Of a stretch of DNA of 9,064 bases, positions 1 through 6,965 are shown one piece after another (the stretch's first letter is position 1; every line of letters begins with the position of its first letter). The notes under the pieces were generated by a model that worked only from the letters and a program-made list of their open reading frames with translations, was not told where the DNA came from and made no database searches. Where the stretch lies: positions 1-9,064 of the forward strand of contig DASTPE010000128.1 in the NCBI GenBank assembly GCA_035762345.1, written 5' to 3'. This stretch comes from SCGC-AG-212-J23 sp035762345 (GTDB taxonomy: Bacteria; Pseudomonadota; Gammaproteobacteria; Burkholderiales; SG8-39). Position numbers and translations under genes: made by a program.

Positions 1-2
1 TG

Positions 3-1568
3 CACGAGGAGGCCGCGGTCGCCATCGCGCACGGCTACGCCAAGGCCTCGGGCCGCATGATGGGGGTGGTGCTGCACTCGAACGTCGGCCTGATGCACGG
101 CTCGATGGCGATCTTCAACGCCTGGTGCGATCGCGTGCCGATGCTCATCCTCGGCGCCACCGGTCCGTGGGACGCGGCACGCCGCAGGCCCTGGATCGAC
201 TGGATCCATACCGCGTCCGACCAGGGCGCGCTGGTGCGCGACTACACCAAGTGGGACAACCAGCCCGCCTCAGTGCCGGCGGCATACGAAGCGCTGCTGC
301 GCGCGGTGCAGATCGCAGACACCGCGCCGCGCGGACCGACCTACGTGAACCTCGATGCTGCGCTGCAGGAAGCCAAGATCGGCTCGCTTCCGCCGTTACC
401 GGATGTCCTGCGTTTCAAGTCGCCTCCTGCCGTTTGTCCGTCAAGTGAAGCTGTCGAGTTAGCCGCCCAGATGCTCTCCGGCGCGAAATCGCCCGCGATC
501 CTCGTCGGGCGAGTGAGCCGCAGCGAAGCCGCGTGGAAAGCGCGCATCGCGCTCGCCGAGAAGCTGCAGGCGCGCGTCTTCACCGATATCAAGACGCCGG
601 CCGCATTTCCGACCGATCATCCGCTGCACGCAGCGCCGCCCGCCACTTTTCCGGAGGGAAAGCTTCTGAAGGACGCGGACGTCGTGCTGGCGCTCGATTG
701 GATCGATACCGCGGGCACGTTGAGAGCCGCGTGGGGCGATTCGCCGGTCGGCGCAAAAGTGATCCGCGTCTCCCTCGACGCCCACATCCACCGCGGCTGG
801 AGCATGGACTACCAGGGCTTACCGCCTTCGGATGTCTACCTCATGTGCGAGCCGGATGTCGCCGTGCCTTTGCTTCTGGATTCAGTGAAGGCTCGGTCGA
901 CGCTCGTTGCTCAAAAGGATGAAATCAAATGGGAGGCCGACACGGCGGTCTCCATCCGGGCTCTCGCGCGAGCGTTCAACGAGCTCACCGAAGGCGTGGA
1001 TGTCTGCCTGTCCAAGCTCCCGCTCGGCTGGAACGGCGCGTACCGGCACTTCAGGCATCCGCTCGACTACCTCGGCGCCGACGGCGGGGGCGGGGTAGGG
1101 GCCGGGCCGGGGCTCACCGTGGGCGCAGCGCTCGCGTTGAAGGAGAAGAAGCAGGGTTCGGGCCGCATGGTCACCGGCATCATGGGCGATGGCGACTACC
1201 TCATGGGCGTCACCGCGATCTGGACGGCGACGCATTACAAGCTGCCCTGCCTGATGCTGGTCGCGAACAATCGATCCTTCTATAACGATGAGATGCATCA
1301 GGAGCGCGTCGCGCGCGAGCGCGGCCGGCCGGTGGAAAACAAGTGGATCGGGCAGCGCATCGACGAACCGGACATCGATCTTGCCGCCATGGCGCGCGCC
1401 CAGGGCGCGGTAGGAATTGGACCGGTCAAGCATCTTCAAGAATTGAAACCCTCCATCGAAGAAGCCATAAAGCACGTCAGAGCAGGCGAAGTTTGCGTCG
1501 TGGATGTCCGCGTGGTGCCCGGCTACGACGCGCCGATGAGCGGAGCGGCCGCGCCGCCGAGGCGCTGA
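3..1568 (+). CDS. Thiamine-diphosphate-binding enzyme (acetolactate synthase / benzoylformate decarboxylase-like), 5'-truncated
   Basis: A ThDP-dependent enzyme of the acetolactate synthase/decarboxylase superfamily, which cleaves or forms C-C bonds next to a keto group; the substrate is unknown. The reading frame is open from base 3, and the first residues (HEEAAVAIAHGYAKASG) match the region holding the catalytic glutamate that activates ThDP, so the gene begins before the window and the ATGs near 57 are internal. 521 residues are visible; the family usually has about 550-590, so some tens of residues are missing. The order is the Pyr domain, a central domain (visible residues about 130-280), and a C-terminal PP domain with the ThDP/Mg motif GDGD (visible residues 395-398) followed about 26 residues later by NN (422-423). 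Both active-site halves look intact, so activity is likely. The stop is TGA at 1566-1568, and the MFS gene follows without a gap. The family call is firm. Reaction and role in valine/isoleucine synthesis are not established; the neighbouring aldolase and transporter favour a catabolic role. Confidence 0.9.
   Translation, partial: HEEAAVAIAHGYAKASGRMMGVVLHSNVGLMHGSMAIFNAWCDRVPMLILGATGPWDAARRRPWIDWIHTASDQGALVRDYTKWDNQPASVPAAYEALLRAVQIADTAPRGPTYVNLDAALQEAKIGSLPPLPDVLRFKSPPAVCPSSEAVELAAQMLSGAKSPAILVGRVSRSEAAWKARIALAEKLQARVFTDIKTPAAFPTDHPLHAAPPATFPEGKLLKDADVVLALDWIDTAGTLRAAWGDSPVGAKVIRVSLDAHIHRGWSMDYQGLPPSDVYLMCEPDVAVPLLLDSVKARSTLVAQKDEIKWEADTAVSIRALARAFNELTEGVDVCLSKLPLGWNGAYRHFRHPLDYLGADGGGGVGAGPGLTVGAALALKEKKQGSGRMVTGIMGDGDYLMGVTAIWTATHYKLPCLMLVANNRSFYNDEMHQERVARERGRPVENKWIGQRIDEPDIDLAAMARAQGAVGIGPVKHLQELKPSIEEAIKHVRAGEVCVVDVRVVPGYDAPMSGAAAPPRR
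1559..1562 (+). promoter_or_regulatory. Shine-Dalgarno-like GAGG before the MFS gene
   Basis: GAGG lies inside the last codons of the ThDP-enzyme gene, six bases before a CTG at 1569. It decides the start of the MFS gene: the frame is closed by the preceding TGA, so no upstream ATG, GTG or TTG is available. Confidence 0.45.
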
Positions 1569-2774
1569 CTGGCGTCGCCCCTCAGCCACCGCGAATTCCG
1601 CACGCTCTGGTCGGGGTCGCTCCTTTCCTGGTGGAGCCAGTGGATCCAGCACGCCGCGCTCGGCTGGGTGGTCTACGAGATCACCGGCTCGGGCGCGCTG
1701 CTCGGCGCGGTGATGGGCGCGCGTGCGATCCCGATGGTGCTGCTCACTCCCGTGTCCGGGATGGCGGCCGACCGCTACGACCGGCGGCGGCTCATGCAGG
1801 CGAGCCAGGGGCTCGCGGCGGCCGTGTCGCTCGCTTTCGGGGCCGCGCTCGCGCTCGATATCGTGGATACCTGGATGCTGTTCGCGTTCACCATGCTGAT
1901 GGGCGCCTCCAACGTCATGGATCGCCCGGCGCGCTTCACTAGCGCGTTCGAGCTCGTGCCGCGCGAGCTCGCGGTAAAGGCGGTCGCGCTGAACACGATT
2001 GGCTTTTCGCTGGCGCGCGTCCTCGGCCCGGCGGCGGCGGGCTACATCATCGCCACGGTCGGCGGCGCAGGGAGCTTCTTCCTGCAGGGGGTTCTCTACG
2101 CCGCGTCGGGGTTGATGGTGCTCATGGTGGCGTTTCCGGCTCGCGTGGAGCGAAAGGAGGAGCGCTCCGCCTTCGCCGAAATGGCTGAAGGGCTGCGCTT
2201 CGCGGTTTCGAATCCGCGTACCCGTGTGCTTCTGACGATCGGCTTGCTGCCGTTTTTCGTGCTGATCCCGGTCTTCGGGACGCTCTACCCAATCTACGCG
2301 AAGGACGAGTTCGCCGCCGGGCCGACGGGCCTCGGGCTCCTTCTCACCGCGGTCGGCGTCGGCGGCACGCTCGGCGGCTTCATCGCCAACGCGCTCGCCC
2401 GCGCCGAGCGCCAAGGCCTGCTCCAGGCGGTTTGGGTAGTAGTCATGGCCATATCCATCATGGGCGTTGCGCTCTCTCCGACGCTCGGCGCCGCGATAGC
2501 GTTCAGCGTGATCGGCGGCGCAGCCGAGATGGCGCACGCCTCGAGCAACATGGCGATGCTGCAGATCGCTGCGCCGGAAGAAATGCGCGGACGCATCTCT
2601 GCGCTCCTCATGCTCAACCCCGCGTTCATTTCCATCGGCGCGCTCGTCGCCGGCCCGCTCTCCGACGCGGTCGGCGTGCGCAACGCCTCCACCATTCTCG
2701 CGGCTACGGCGATCGCCGCCGTGCTAATCCTCTACCTGAGTTCCTCTTCGTTACGGGAGTTGCGCCACAAATGA
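1569..2774 (+). CDS. MFS transporter, EntS/MFS_3-like exporter family
   Basis: A major facilitator superfamily carrier of the inner membrane, probably a drug/proton-antiporter or EntS-like exporter; the substrate is unknown. From CTG 1569 the product is 401 residues, the usual length for this group. It starts with a conserved SHREFRTLW stretch and first helix (residues about 5-40). The next GTG, at 1668, would cut helix 1 away, so the earlier start is preferred although CTG is rare. Motif A between helices 2 and 3 is present as GMAADRYDRRRL. Many hydrophobic segments follow, with a charged central loop (around PARVERKEERSAF) separating the two six-helix halves. The start abuts the TGA of the ThDP-enzyme gene and the stop overlaps the aldolase ATG by four bases (ATGA, 2771-2774), so the three genes are probably co-transcribed and translationally coupled. 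The carrier may move the substrate or product of the two flanking enzymes, which is inference. Confidence 0.85.
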   Translation: MASPLSHREFRTLWSGSLLSWWSQWIQHAALGWVVYEITGSGALLGAVMGARAIPMVLLTPVSGMAADRYDRRRLMQASQGLAAAVSLAFGAALALDIVDTWMLFAFTMLMGASNVMDRPARFTSAFELVPRELAVKAVALNTIGFSLARVLGPAAAGYIIATVGGAGSFFLQGVLYAASGLMVLMVAFPARVERKEERSAFAEMAEGLRFAVSNPRTRVLLTIGLLPFFVLIPVFGTLYPIYAKDEFAAGPTGLGLLLTAVGVGGTLGGFIANALARAERQGLLQAVWVVVMAISIMGVALSPTLGAAIAFSVIGGAAEMAHASSNMAMLQIAAPEEMRGRISALLMLNPAFISIGALVAGPLSDAVGVRNASTILAATAIAAVLILYLSSSSLRELRHK

Positions 2775-3493
2775 AGAAGCCGAAACTTTCCTCCAGCAAG
2801 GCGCTCGTCGATGATCTCGTCGCGGCGAGTCGCATCCTTGCCCAACACGGGATCCTCGACGCCTACGGCCACGTCAGCGCGCGCAGCGATAAGCATGCAG
2901 AGCGTTTCATCATGTCGCGCTCGCTCGCGCCCGCGCTCGTCACCGCCGCGGACCTCATGGAGCTCGACGCCGACAGCGAGCCGCTGCCCGGCGACAAGCG
3001 CAAGGGGTTCCTGGAGCGCTACATCCACGGCGAGATCTACCGCGCGCACCCCGAGGTAATGGCCGTCGTGCACAGTCATTCGCCCTCAGTCATCCCGTTC
3101 GGCGTCACGAGCACGAAGCTGCGCCCCATCTACCACATGGGCTCCTTCCTCTGGTCCGGCGCCCCGGTGTTCGATATTCGAGAAGTACGAAAAGATAACG
3201 ACCTTCTCATTCGTGACAACCCGCTCGGGAAAGCCCTCGCCGACACGCTCGGCAAGTGCAGCTGCGTCCTCATGCGCGGCCACGGCATGACCGTAATCGG
3301 CGACAGCGTTCCCGAGGCGGTCTTCCGGGCGATCTACACCGAGATGAACGCGCGCCTACAGCTCCGGGCCACGCAGCTCGAAGGCCCGATCGAATTTCTG
3401 AGCGACGAGGAAGGTCGGCGCTCAACTATTTCCAACCGAGGGACGATCGAGCGGCCCTGGGAGCTATGGAAAAGAAGCGCGGCCAAAAGGTAG
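2771..3493 (+). CDS. Class II aldolase/adducin family protein
   Basis: A zinc-dependent class II aldolase of the FucA/AraD/adducin fold, which as a family performs retro-aldol cleavage, epimerisation, dehydration or decarboxylation of phosphorylated or free hydroxy acids and sugars. The product is 240 residues, close to the family norm. Visible features are the N-terminal helix and GHVSAR loop (residues 33-38), a glutamate in LERYIH (E82) aligning with the FucA catalytic Glu, the metal-binding HSH (H101, H103) and a third metal His in MRGHGM (H171). The full metal site is therefore present. The open frame continues upstream without a stop, but ATG 2771 is chosen because homology begins there, it overlaps the MFS stop by ATGA, and GGGAG lies 11 bases upstream (2755-2759), slightly far for a strong site. 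It is the last gene of the ThDP-enzyme/MFS/aldolase unit, with no clear hairpin terminator after it. Family call is firm; the substrate is not known. Confidence 0.9.
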   Translation: MKKPKLSSSKALVDDLVAASRILAQHGILDAYGHVSARSDKHAERFIMSRSLAPALVTAADLMELDADSEPLPGDKRKGFLERYIHGEIYRAHPEVMAVVHSHSPSVIPFGVTSTKLRPIYHMGSFLWSGAPVFDIREVRKDNDLLIRDNPLGKALADTLGKCSCVLMRGHGMTVIGDSVPEAVFRAIYTEMNARLQLRATQLEGPIEFLSDEEGRRSTISNRGTIERPWELWKRSAAKR

Positions 3494-3598
3494 GCGAAAG
3501 CTTCCGTGCGCCGAAACCTTGCGCTAGCATCAGACAGGATGTGCGCCCGACGCTCACCATCGGGTAAAGCTCGCCAGCGTAGTTTGCGGGGATAGCGC
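3494..3598 (+). other. Intergenic gap before the cyclase-ATPase gene
   Basis: This 105-bp gap is the longest non-coding stretch in the window. It separates the tightly overlapping aldolase unit from the cyclase gene and so is where a new promoter would be expected. No good -35/-10 pair is visible; the best is TTCCGT with 17 bases to TAGCAT (3502 and 3525), which is weak. There is no hairpin with a T-run. GGGGA at 3588-3592 sits six bases before the ATG at 3599 and is the likely ribosome binding site. An eight-base palindrome (CGCATGCG, 3596-3603) straddles the start codon and may be chance. Confidence 0.4.
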
Positions 3599-6500
3599 AT
3601 GCGTTGCCCATACTGCTTGACCGAGACCAGCGCCGCCGCGGGTCGCTGCCAAGCTTGCGGAAGTCTTCTCGGTGAACGGGATTGCCCGGCGTGCGGCTTT
3701 GCGAACCCGGTCGCTTTTCGGTTCTGTGGCCAATGCGGAGCGCCGGTCACGGGCATCGCGTCCTCCGTAGCGCCCGAGCGACGTAAAGCCGACGGCAGCC
3801 AACGGCCTGCGCGCTCGGATGAGCGGCGGCAGGTCACGGTGCTGTTCAGTGACATCGTCGGCTGGACGCGTCTGGCGCGGGACCTGGATCCGGAAGATCT
3901 GGGCGCGCTGTTGCGCAGCTACCAGGCAGCGTGCGCCCAGGTGGTGGGCAGGTACCGTGGCTACACCGCCCAGTATCTGGGCGACGGCGTGCTCGCCTAT
4001 TTCGGTTATCCGGACGCGCATGAAGACGACGCGGAGCGGGCTGTGCGCGCCGCTCTCAGCATCGTTGACGCCATTCCGCGCTTGAAGGTCCACCAGGGGA
4101 TCAGCTTGGCGGTCCGCGTCGGCATCGCTACGGGGCTGGTGCTCGCGGGCAACCTCGCCGCCGAAGGAAACACGAGTGAACTCGCCGTAATCGGCGAGAC
4201 GCCGAACCTGGCCGCCCGTCTTCAGCATCTCGCCCCGCCGAACGGTGTGGTCATTGCACCGAGTACCCGGCAACTTCTCGGCACGCTGTTTGAGTTCGAG
4301 TCGCTCGGCGAGCACACGCTCAAAGGCTTTGCTGAGCCGGTCCATGCCTATCGCGTCGTGGGCGAGCGCCCTATCGACAGCCGCTTTGAAGCGGTCCGCG
4401 ACGCGGCGCTGACGCCGCTCGTCGGCCGCAAGGAAGAGATCGACCTTCTCGTCGATCGCTGGCATCACGCCATGCGTGGCGAAGGCCAGGTGATCCTACT
4501 CTCGGGCGAAGCCGGCATCGGTAAGTCACGTACCGTCCACGCGCTGCTGCACCGTGTGTCCGCCGAGCCACACGTGGTGCTCCACTACCAGTCCTCACCG
4601 CATCACGCCGACAGCGCGCTTCATCCGGTCATCGCCCAGCTCGGGCGCATGGCGGATTTCCGGCCTGGTGAAACGGCGGGAGAGAGGCTGACCAAGCTTG
4701 AAGCGCTGCTGTCGCGCACAATGCGGAACACCGCTCCTGCCGTGCCGCTCCTTGCCGCCCTGCTGTCCGTCGATACGGGTGGCCGCTATCCGCCTTTGGT
4801 TCTCGACCCGCAGCAGCAGAAGGATCGCACGCTCGCCGCTCTCGTCCAGCATCTCGATGACGTCGCCTCGCGCCACCCGGTCCTCATGATCGTGGAGGAT
4901 GCGCATTGGATCGACCCCACCTCGCTCGAATGGCTCGGGCGAGTGATGGAATGGGTCCGCGCCGCCCCGGTGCTGCTCGTGGTGACATTTCGGCCAGAGT
5001 TCTCGCTGGATTCGGCGGACCGCTCGCGGCTGACGTTCCTCACCCTGAACCGCCTGAGTCGCCAGCAGAGTGCCACCATGGTCCGCCAGCTGGCAGGTCA
5101 TGCTTCGCTCGCCGACGAGACCGTCGAGCAGATCGTACGCAGAACCGATGGCGTCCCGCTGTTCATCGAAGAGGTGACAAAGGCGGTCCTCAAGGAAGCC
5201 GAGCAGTTGCCGGCACGGGCCGCGTCCTCTTCCATAGTGATTCCGTCGAGCTTGCACGACTCTCTCATGGCACGGCTCGACCAGCTGGCGAACGTCAAGG
5301 AAGTGGTACAGGTCTGCGGCGTCATCGGTCGCGAATGCTCCTACCCGTTGTTGTCGGCCGTGACCGGCTGGCCGCAGGCGAAACTGGATGCTGGGGTGGA
5401 CAGGATCGTTCAATCCGGGCTCATGTTTCGTCACGGCTCGCCGGCGGAGGCGCAATGCGTGTTCAAGCATGCCCTCGTTCAGGATGCCGCCTACGCGAGC
5501 CTGCCGCGCGGCCGGCGTCAGGCGCTGCATGCCCGAACCGCCGAGGTGCTCATCGAGCGGTTTCCGGAAACGGTCGACACCCAGCCTGAGCTGATCGCAC
5601 ACCACCTCACGGCGGCGGAGCGCGTCGTCGAGGCGGTTTCCTTCTGGGAGAAGGCTGGCGAGCGCGCCGCCCGGCGCTCCGCCAACCTCGAGGCGGCGCG
5701 GCACTTCGGCAAGGCACTCGAGCTTCTGGCGCAGCTGCCCGATACGCCGGAACGAGCTCGTAAGGAGCTCGCAATTCGCGTCATGCTGGGCCCGACGCTG
5801 ATCATCACTCGCGGGCCGCGCAGCGCTGAGGTGCGGCAGAACTATTCGCGCGCCCAGCGGCTGTCCGCGCACTTTGCGGACAGCCCCCTGCGCTTCGCCG
5901 CCTTGTGGGGCTTATGGCGGCACACTCGCAGCTTCCGCGAGAAACAGCGGATTTCCGACGACCTGCTGCGCGTCGCCGACAAGCTGGGCGATCCGGGATT
6001 GATGCTGCAGGCCCACCACACGCAATGGGCGACCCGGTTTCACCTCGGCCTGCACGCGGCGTGCCTACGACACGCGGAGGAAGGCCTCGAAATCTACAGT
6101 CGAGGCGACTATCGATCGCACGCGGCGATGTACGGCGGTCACGATCCCAAGGTGTGCGCTTGTGGTGAGGCCGGCTATTCGCTCTGGCTCCTCGGCCATC
6201 CGGAACGCGCCGTGGCGCGCGCGGACGAGGCGTTGGCGTGGGCGAGAAGTCTCGACCACAGCGGCAGCCTGGCGCACGCGCTCGAGATGAACTTGCTGCT
6301 GCACTGCTACCGCCGCGATGCGGCGAAAGTGATGGAGCTTGCCGACGGGATCATTGACTTCGCCGGCCGCGAGAACTTCCCGGTCCACAAGGCGAAGGGG
6401 TTGGTGTTTCGCGGTTGGGCGCTGGCCCGTCTCGGCGACCCGCAGGAAGGGGTCGAGCTGATGCGTCGCGGCCTGGCCTCGCAGGAAGACGTGGGTACGC

Positions 6501-6907
6501 GTGAAGATCATCCGATCTTCTTCGACATGCTGGCCGAGGGGTTCGGCATGGTGGGCGAAATCGGCGAAGGACTGCACATCGTCGAGCAGGCGTTGTCGGA
6601 GACGAAGGCGATCGGACTGGTTTTCTGGACCGCAGAATTGCATCGGCGCCGAGGCGAGCTGATGCGGAGCCGCGACGAGCTGCATAAGGCGGAGCTGGAT
6701 TTCCAGCGCGCACGGCGGATCGCGCGCAAACAGAATGCTATTGCCCTGGAACTGCGCGCTGCGATGAGTCTGGCGAGACTGTGGTCCGACAACTCGCGCG
6801 GGCGCGAAGGTTACGACTTGCTGGCGTCGGTGCAGCAACAATTCACCGAAGGGTTCGCGACGGCGGATCTCGTCGAGGCAAGAGCTTTGATGGACGCCAT
6901 GGCGTAG
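3599..6907 (+). CDS. Zinc-ribbon / class III adenylate-guanylate cyclase / STAND-type AAA ATPase / TPR-like regulator
   Basis: A 1102-residue cytoplasmic signalling protein. Two zinc ribbons open it, each CxxC-x10-CxxC (C3, C6, C17, C20; C29, C32, C43, C46). The class III cyclase domain covers about residues 76-256, with metal-binding D85 in LFSDIVG and D129 in YLGDG, and the transition-state pair N203 and R207 in PNLAAR. A STAND/MalT-like ATPase follows (about 272-540), with Walker A GEAGIGKS (303-310), Walker B VLMIVEDAHW (428-437) and a GVPLFIEE motif (518-525). A winged-helix-like segment with FKHALVQDAAY (622-632) leads to a TPR-like helical C-terminus (about 655-1102). No membrane segment is seen. 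This architecture is common in proteobacteria and mycobacteria (for example Rv0386-like proteins), and ligands are mostly unknown. The positions that normally hold Lys and Asp for purine choice read Q125 and A196, so ATP versus GTP specificity, or activity at all, is open. It lies 58 bp before the YcaO gene and might regulate it, which is inference. Confidence 0.92.
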   Translation: MRCPYCLTETSAAAGRCQACGSLLGERDCPACGFANPVAFRFCGQCGAPVTGIASSVAPERRKADGSQRPARSDERRQVTVLFSDIVGWTRLARDLDPEDLGALLRSYQAACAQVVGRYRGYTAQYLGDGVLAYFGYPDAHEDDAERAVRAALSIVDAIPRLKVHQGISLAVRVGIATGLVLAGNLAAEGNTSELAVIGETPNLAARLQHLAPPNGVVIAPSTRQLLGTLFEFESLGEHTLKGFAEPVHAYRVVGERPIDSRFEAVRDAALTPLVGRKEEIDLLVDRWHHAMRGEGQVILLSGEAGIGKSRTVHALLHRVSAEPHVVLHYQSSPHHADSALHPVIAQLGRMADFRPGETAGERLTKLEALLSRTMRNTAPAVPLLAALLSVDTGGRYPPLVLDPQQQKDRTLAALVQHLDDVASRHPVLMIVEDAHWIDPTSLEWLGRVMEWVRAAPVLLVVTFRPEFSLDSADRSRLTFLTLNRLSRQQSATMVRQLAGHASLADETVEQIVRRTDGVPLFIEEVTKAVLKEAEQLPARAASSSIVIPSSLHDSLMARLDQLANVKEVVQVCGVIGRECSYPLLSAVTGWPQAKLDAGVDRIVQSGLMFRHGSPAEAQCVFKHALVQDAAYASLPRGRRQALHARTAEVLIERFPETVDTQPELIAHHLTAAERVVEAVSFWEKAGERAARRSANLEAARHFGKALELLAQLPDTPERARKELAIRVMLGPTLIITRGPRSAEVRQNYSRAQRLSAHFADSPLRFAALWGLWRHTRSFREKQRISDDLLRVADKLGDPGLMLQAHHTQWATRFHLGLHAACLRHAEEGLEIYSRGDYRSHAAMYGGHDPKVCACGEAGYSLWLLGHPERAVARADEALAWARSLDHSGSLAHALEMNLLLHCYRRDAAKVMELADGIIDFAGRENFPVHKAKGLVFRGWALARLGDPQEGVELMRRGLASQEDVGTREDHPIFFDMLAEGFGMVGEIGEGLHIVEQALSETKAIGLVFWTAELHRRRGELMRSRDELHKAELDFQRARRIARKQNAIALELRAAMSLARLWSDNSRGREGYDLLASVQQQFTEGFATADLVEARALMDAMA

Positions 6908-6921
6908 CTGGTCCGGCGCGG

Positions 6922-6950
6922 CGGTATGCAGAGACCGGCATACCGGTCTC
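6922..6950 (+). repeat. Two overlapping, mutually exclusive inverted repeats in the YcaO leader
   Basis: Stem A pairs CGGTATGC (6922-6929) with GCATACCG (6938-6945) around an 8-base loop. Stem B pairs GAGACCGG (6931-6938) with CCGGTCTC (6943-6950) around the tetraloop CATA. Both have perfect 8-bp arms and share bases 6938 and 6943-6945, so an RNA can form only one at a time. ACCGG is also directly repeated at 6934 and 6942. The element fills most of the 58-bp gap after the cyclase stop and ends three bases before the YcaO Shine-Dalgarno. No T-run follows, so it is not a standard intrinsic terminator. It could be an operator, an RNA switch on translation, or an mRNA-processing or stability hairpin. 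Confidence 0.6.
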
Positions 6951-6953
6951 CAA

Positions 6954-6961
6954 AGGGGAGG
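6954..6961 (+). promoter_or_regulatory. Strong Shine-Dalgarno for the YcaO gene
   Basis: AGGGGAGG is the best ribosome binding site in the window. It stands 4 bases before GTG 6966 and 10 before the in-frame GTG 6972, so either could be the true start. It lies directly downstream of the 6943-6950 stem arm, a placement where hairpin formation could affect initiation. Confidence 0.7.
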
Positions 6962-6965
6962 CAGC

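Noticed and set aside
882..2537. A 551-codon open frame on the minus strand opposite the ThDP-enzyme and MFS genes
   Set aside because: The product is rich in Arg, His and Glu with no recognisable motif. It is antisense to two well-supported genes and is the usual GC-rich shadow frame.
2432..2770. An upstream extension of the aldolase frame into the MFS gene
   Set aside because: The extra residues are low-complexity and lie over MFS coding sequence. Homology starts at ATG 2771, which also makes the ATGA overlap.
3502..3530. A possible sigma-70 promoter (TTCCGT, 17 bases, TAGCAT)
   Set aside because: The -35 matches consensus at only two of six positions and the -10 at four, which is within chance.
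6922..6950. An intrinsic terminator for the cyclase gene
   Set aside because: Stable stems are present, but what follows is AAAGGGGAGG, a ribosome binding site, not a T-run.
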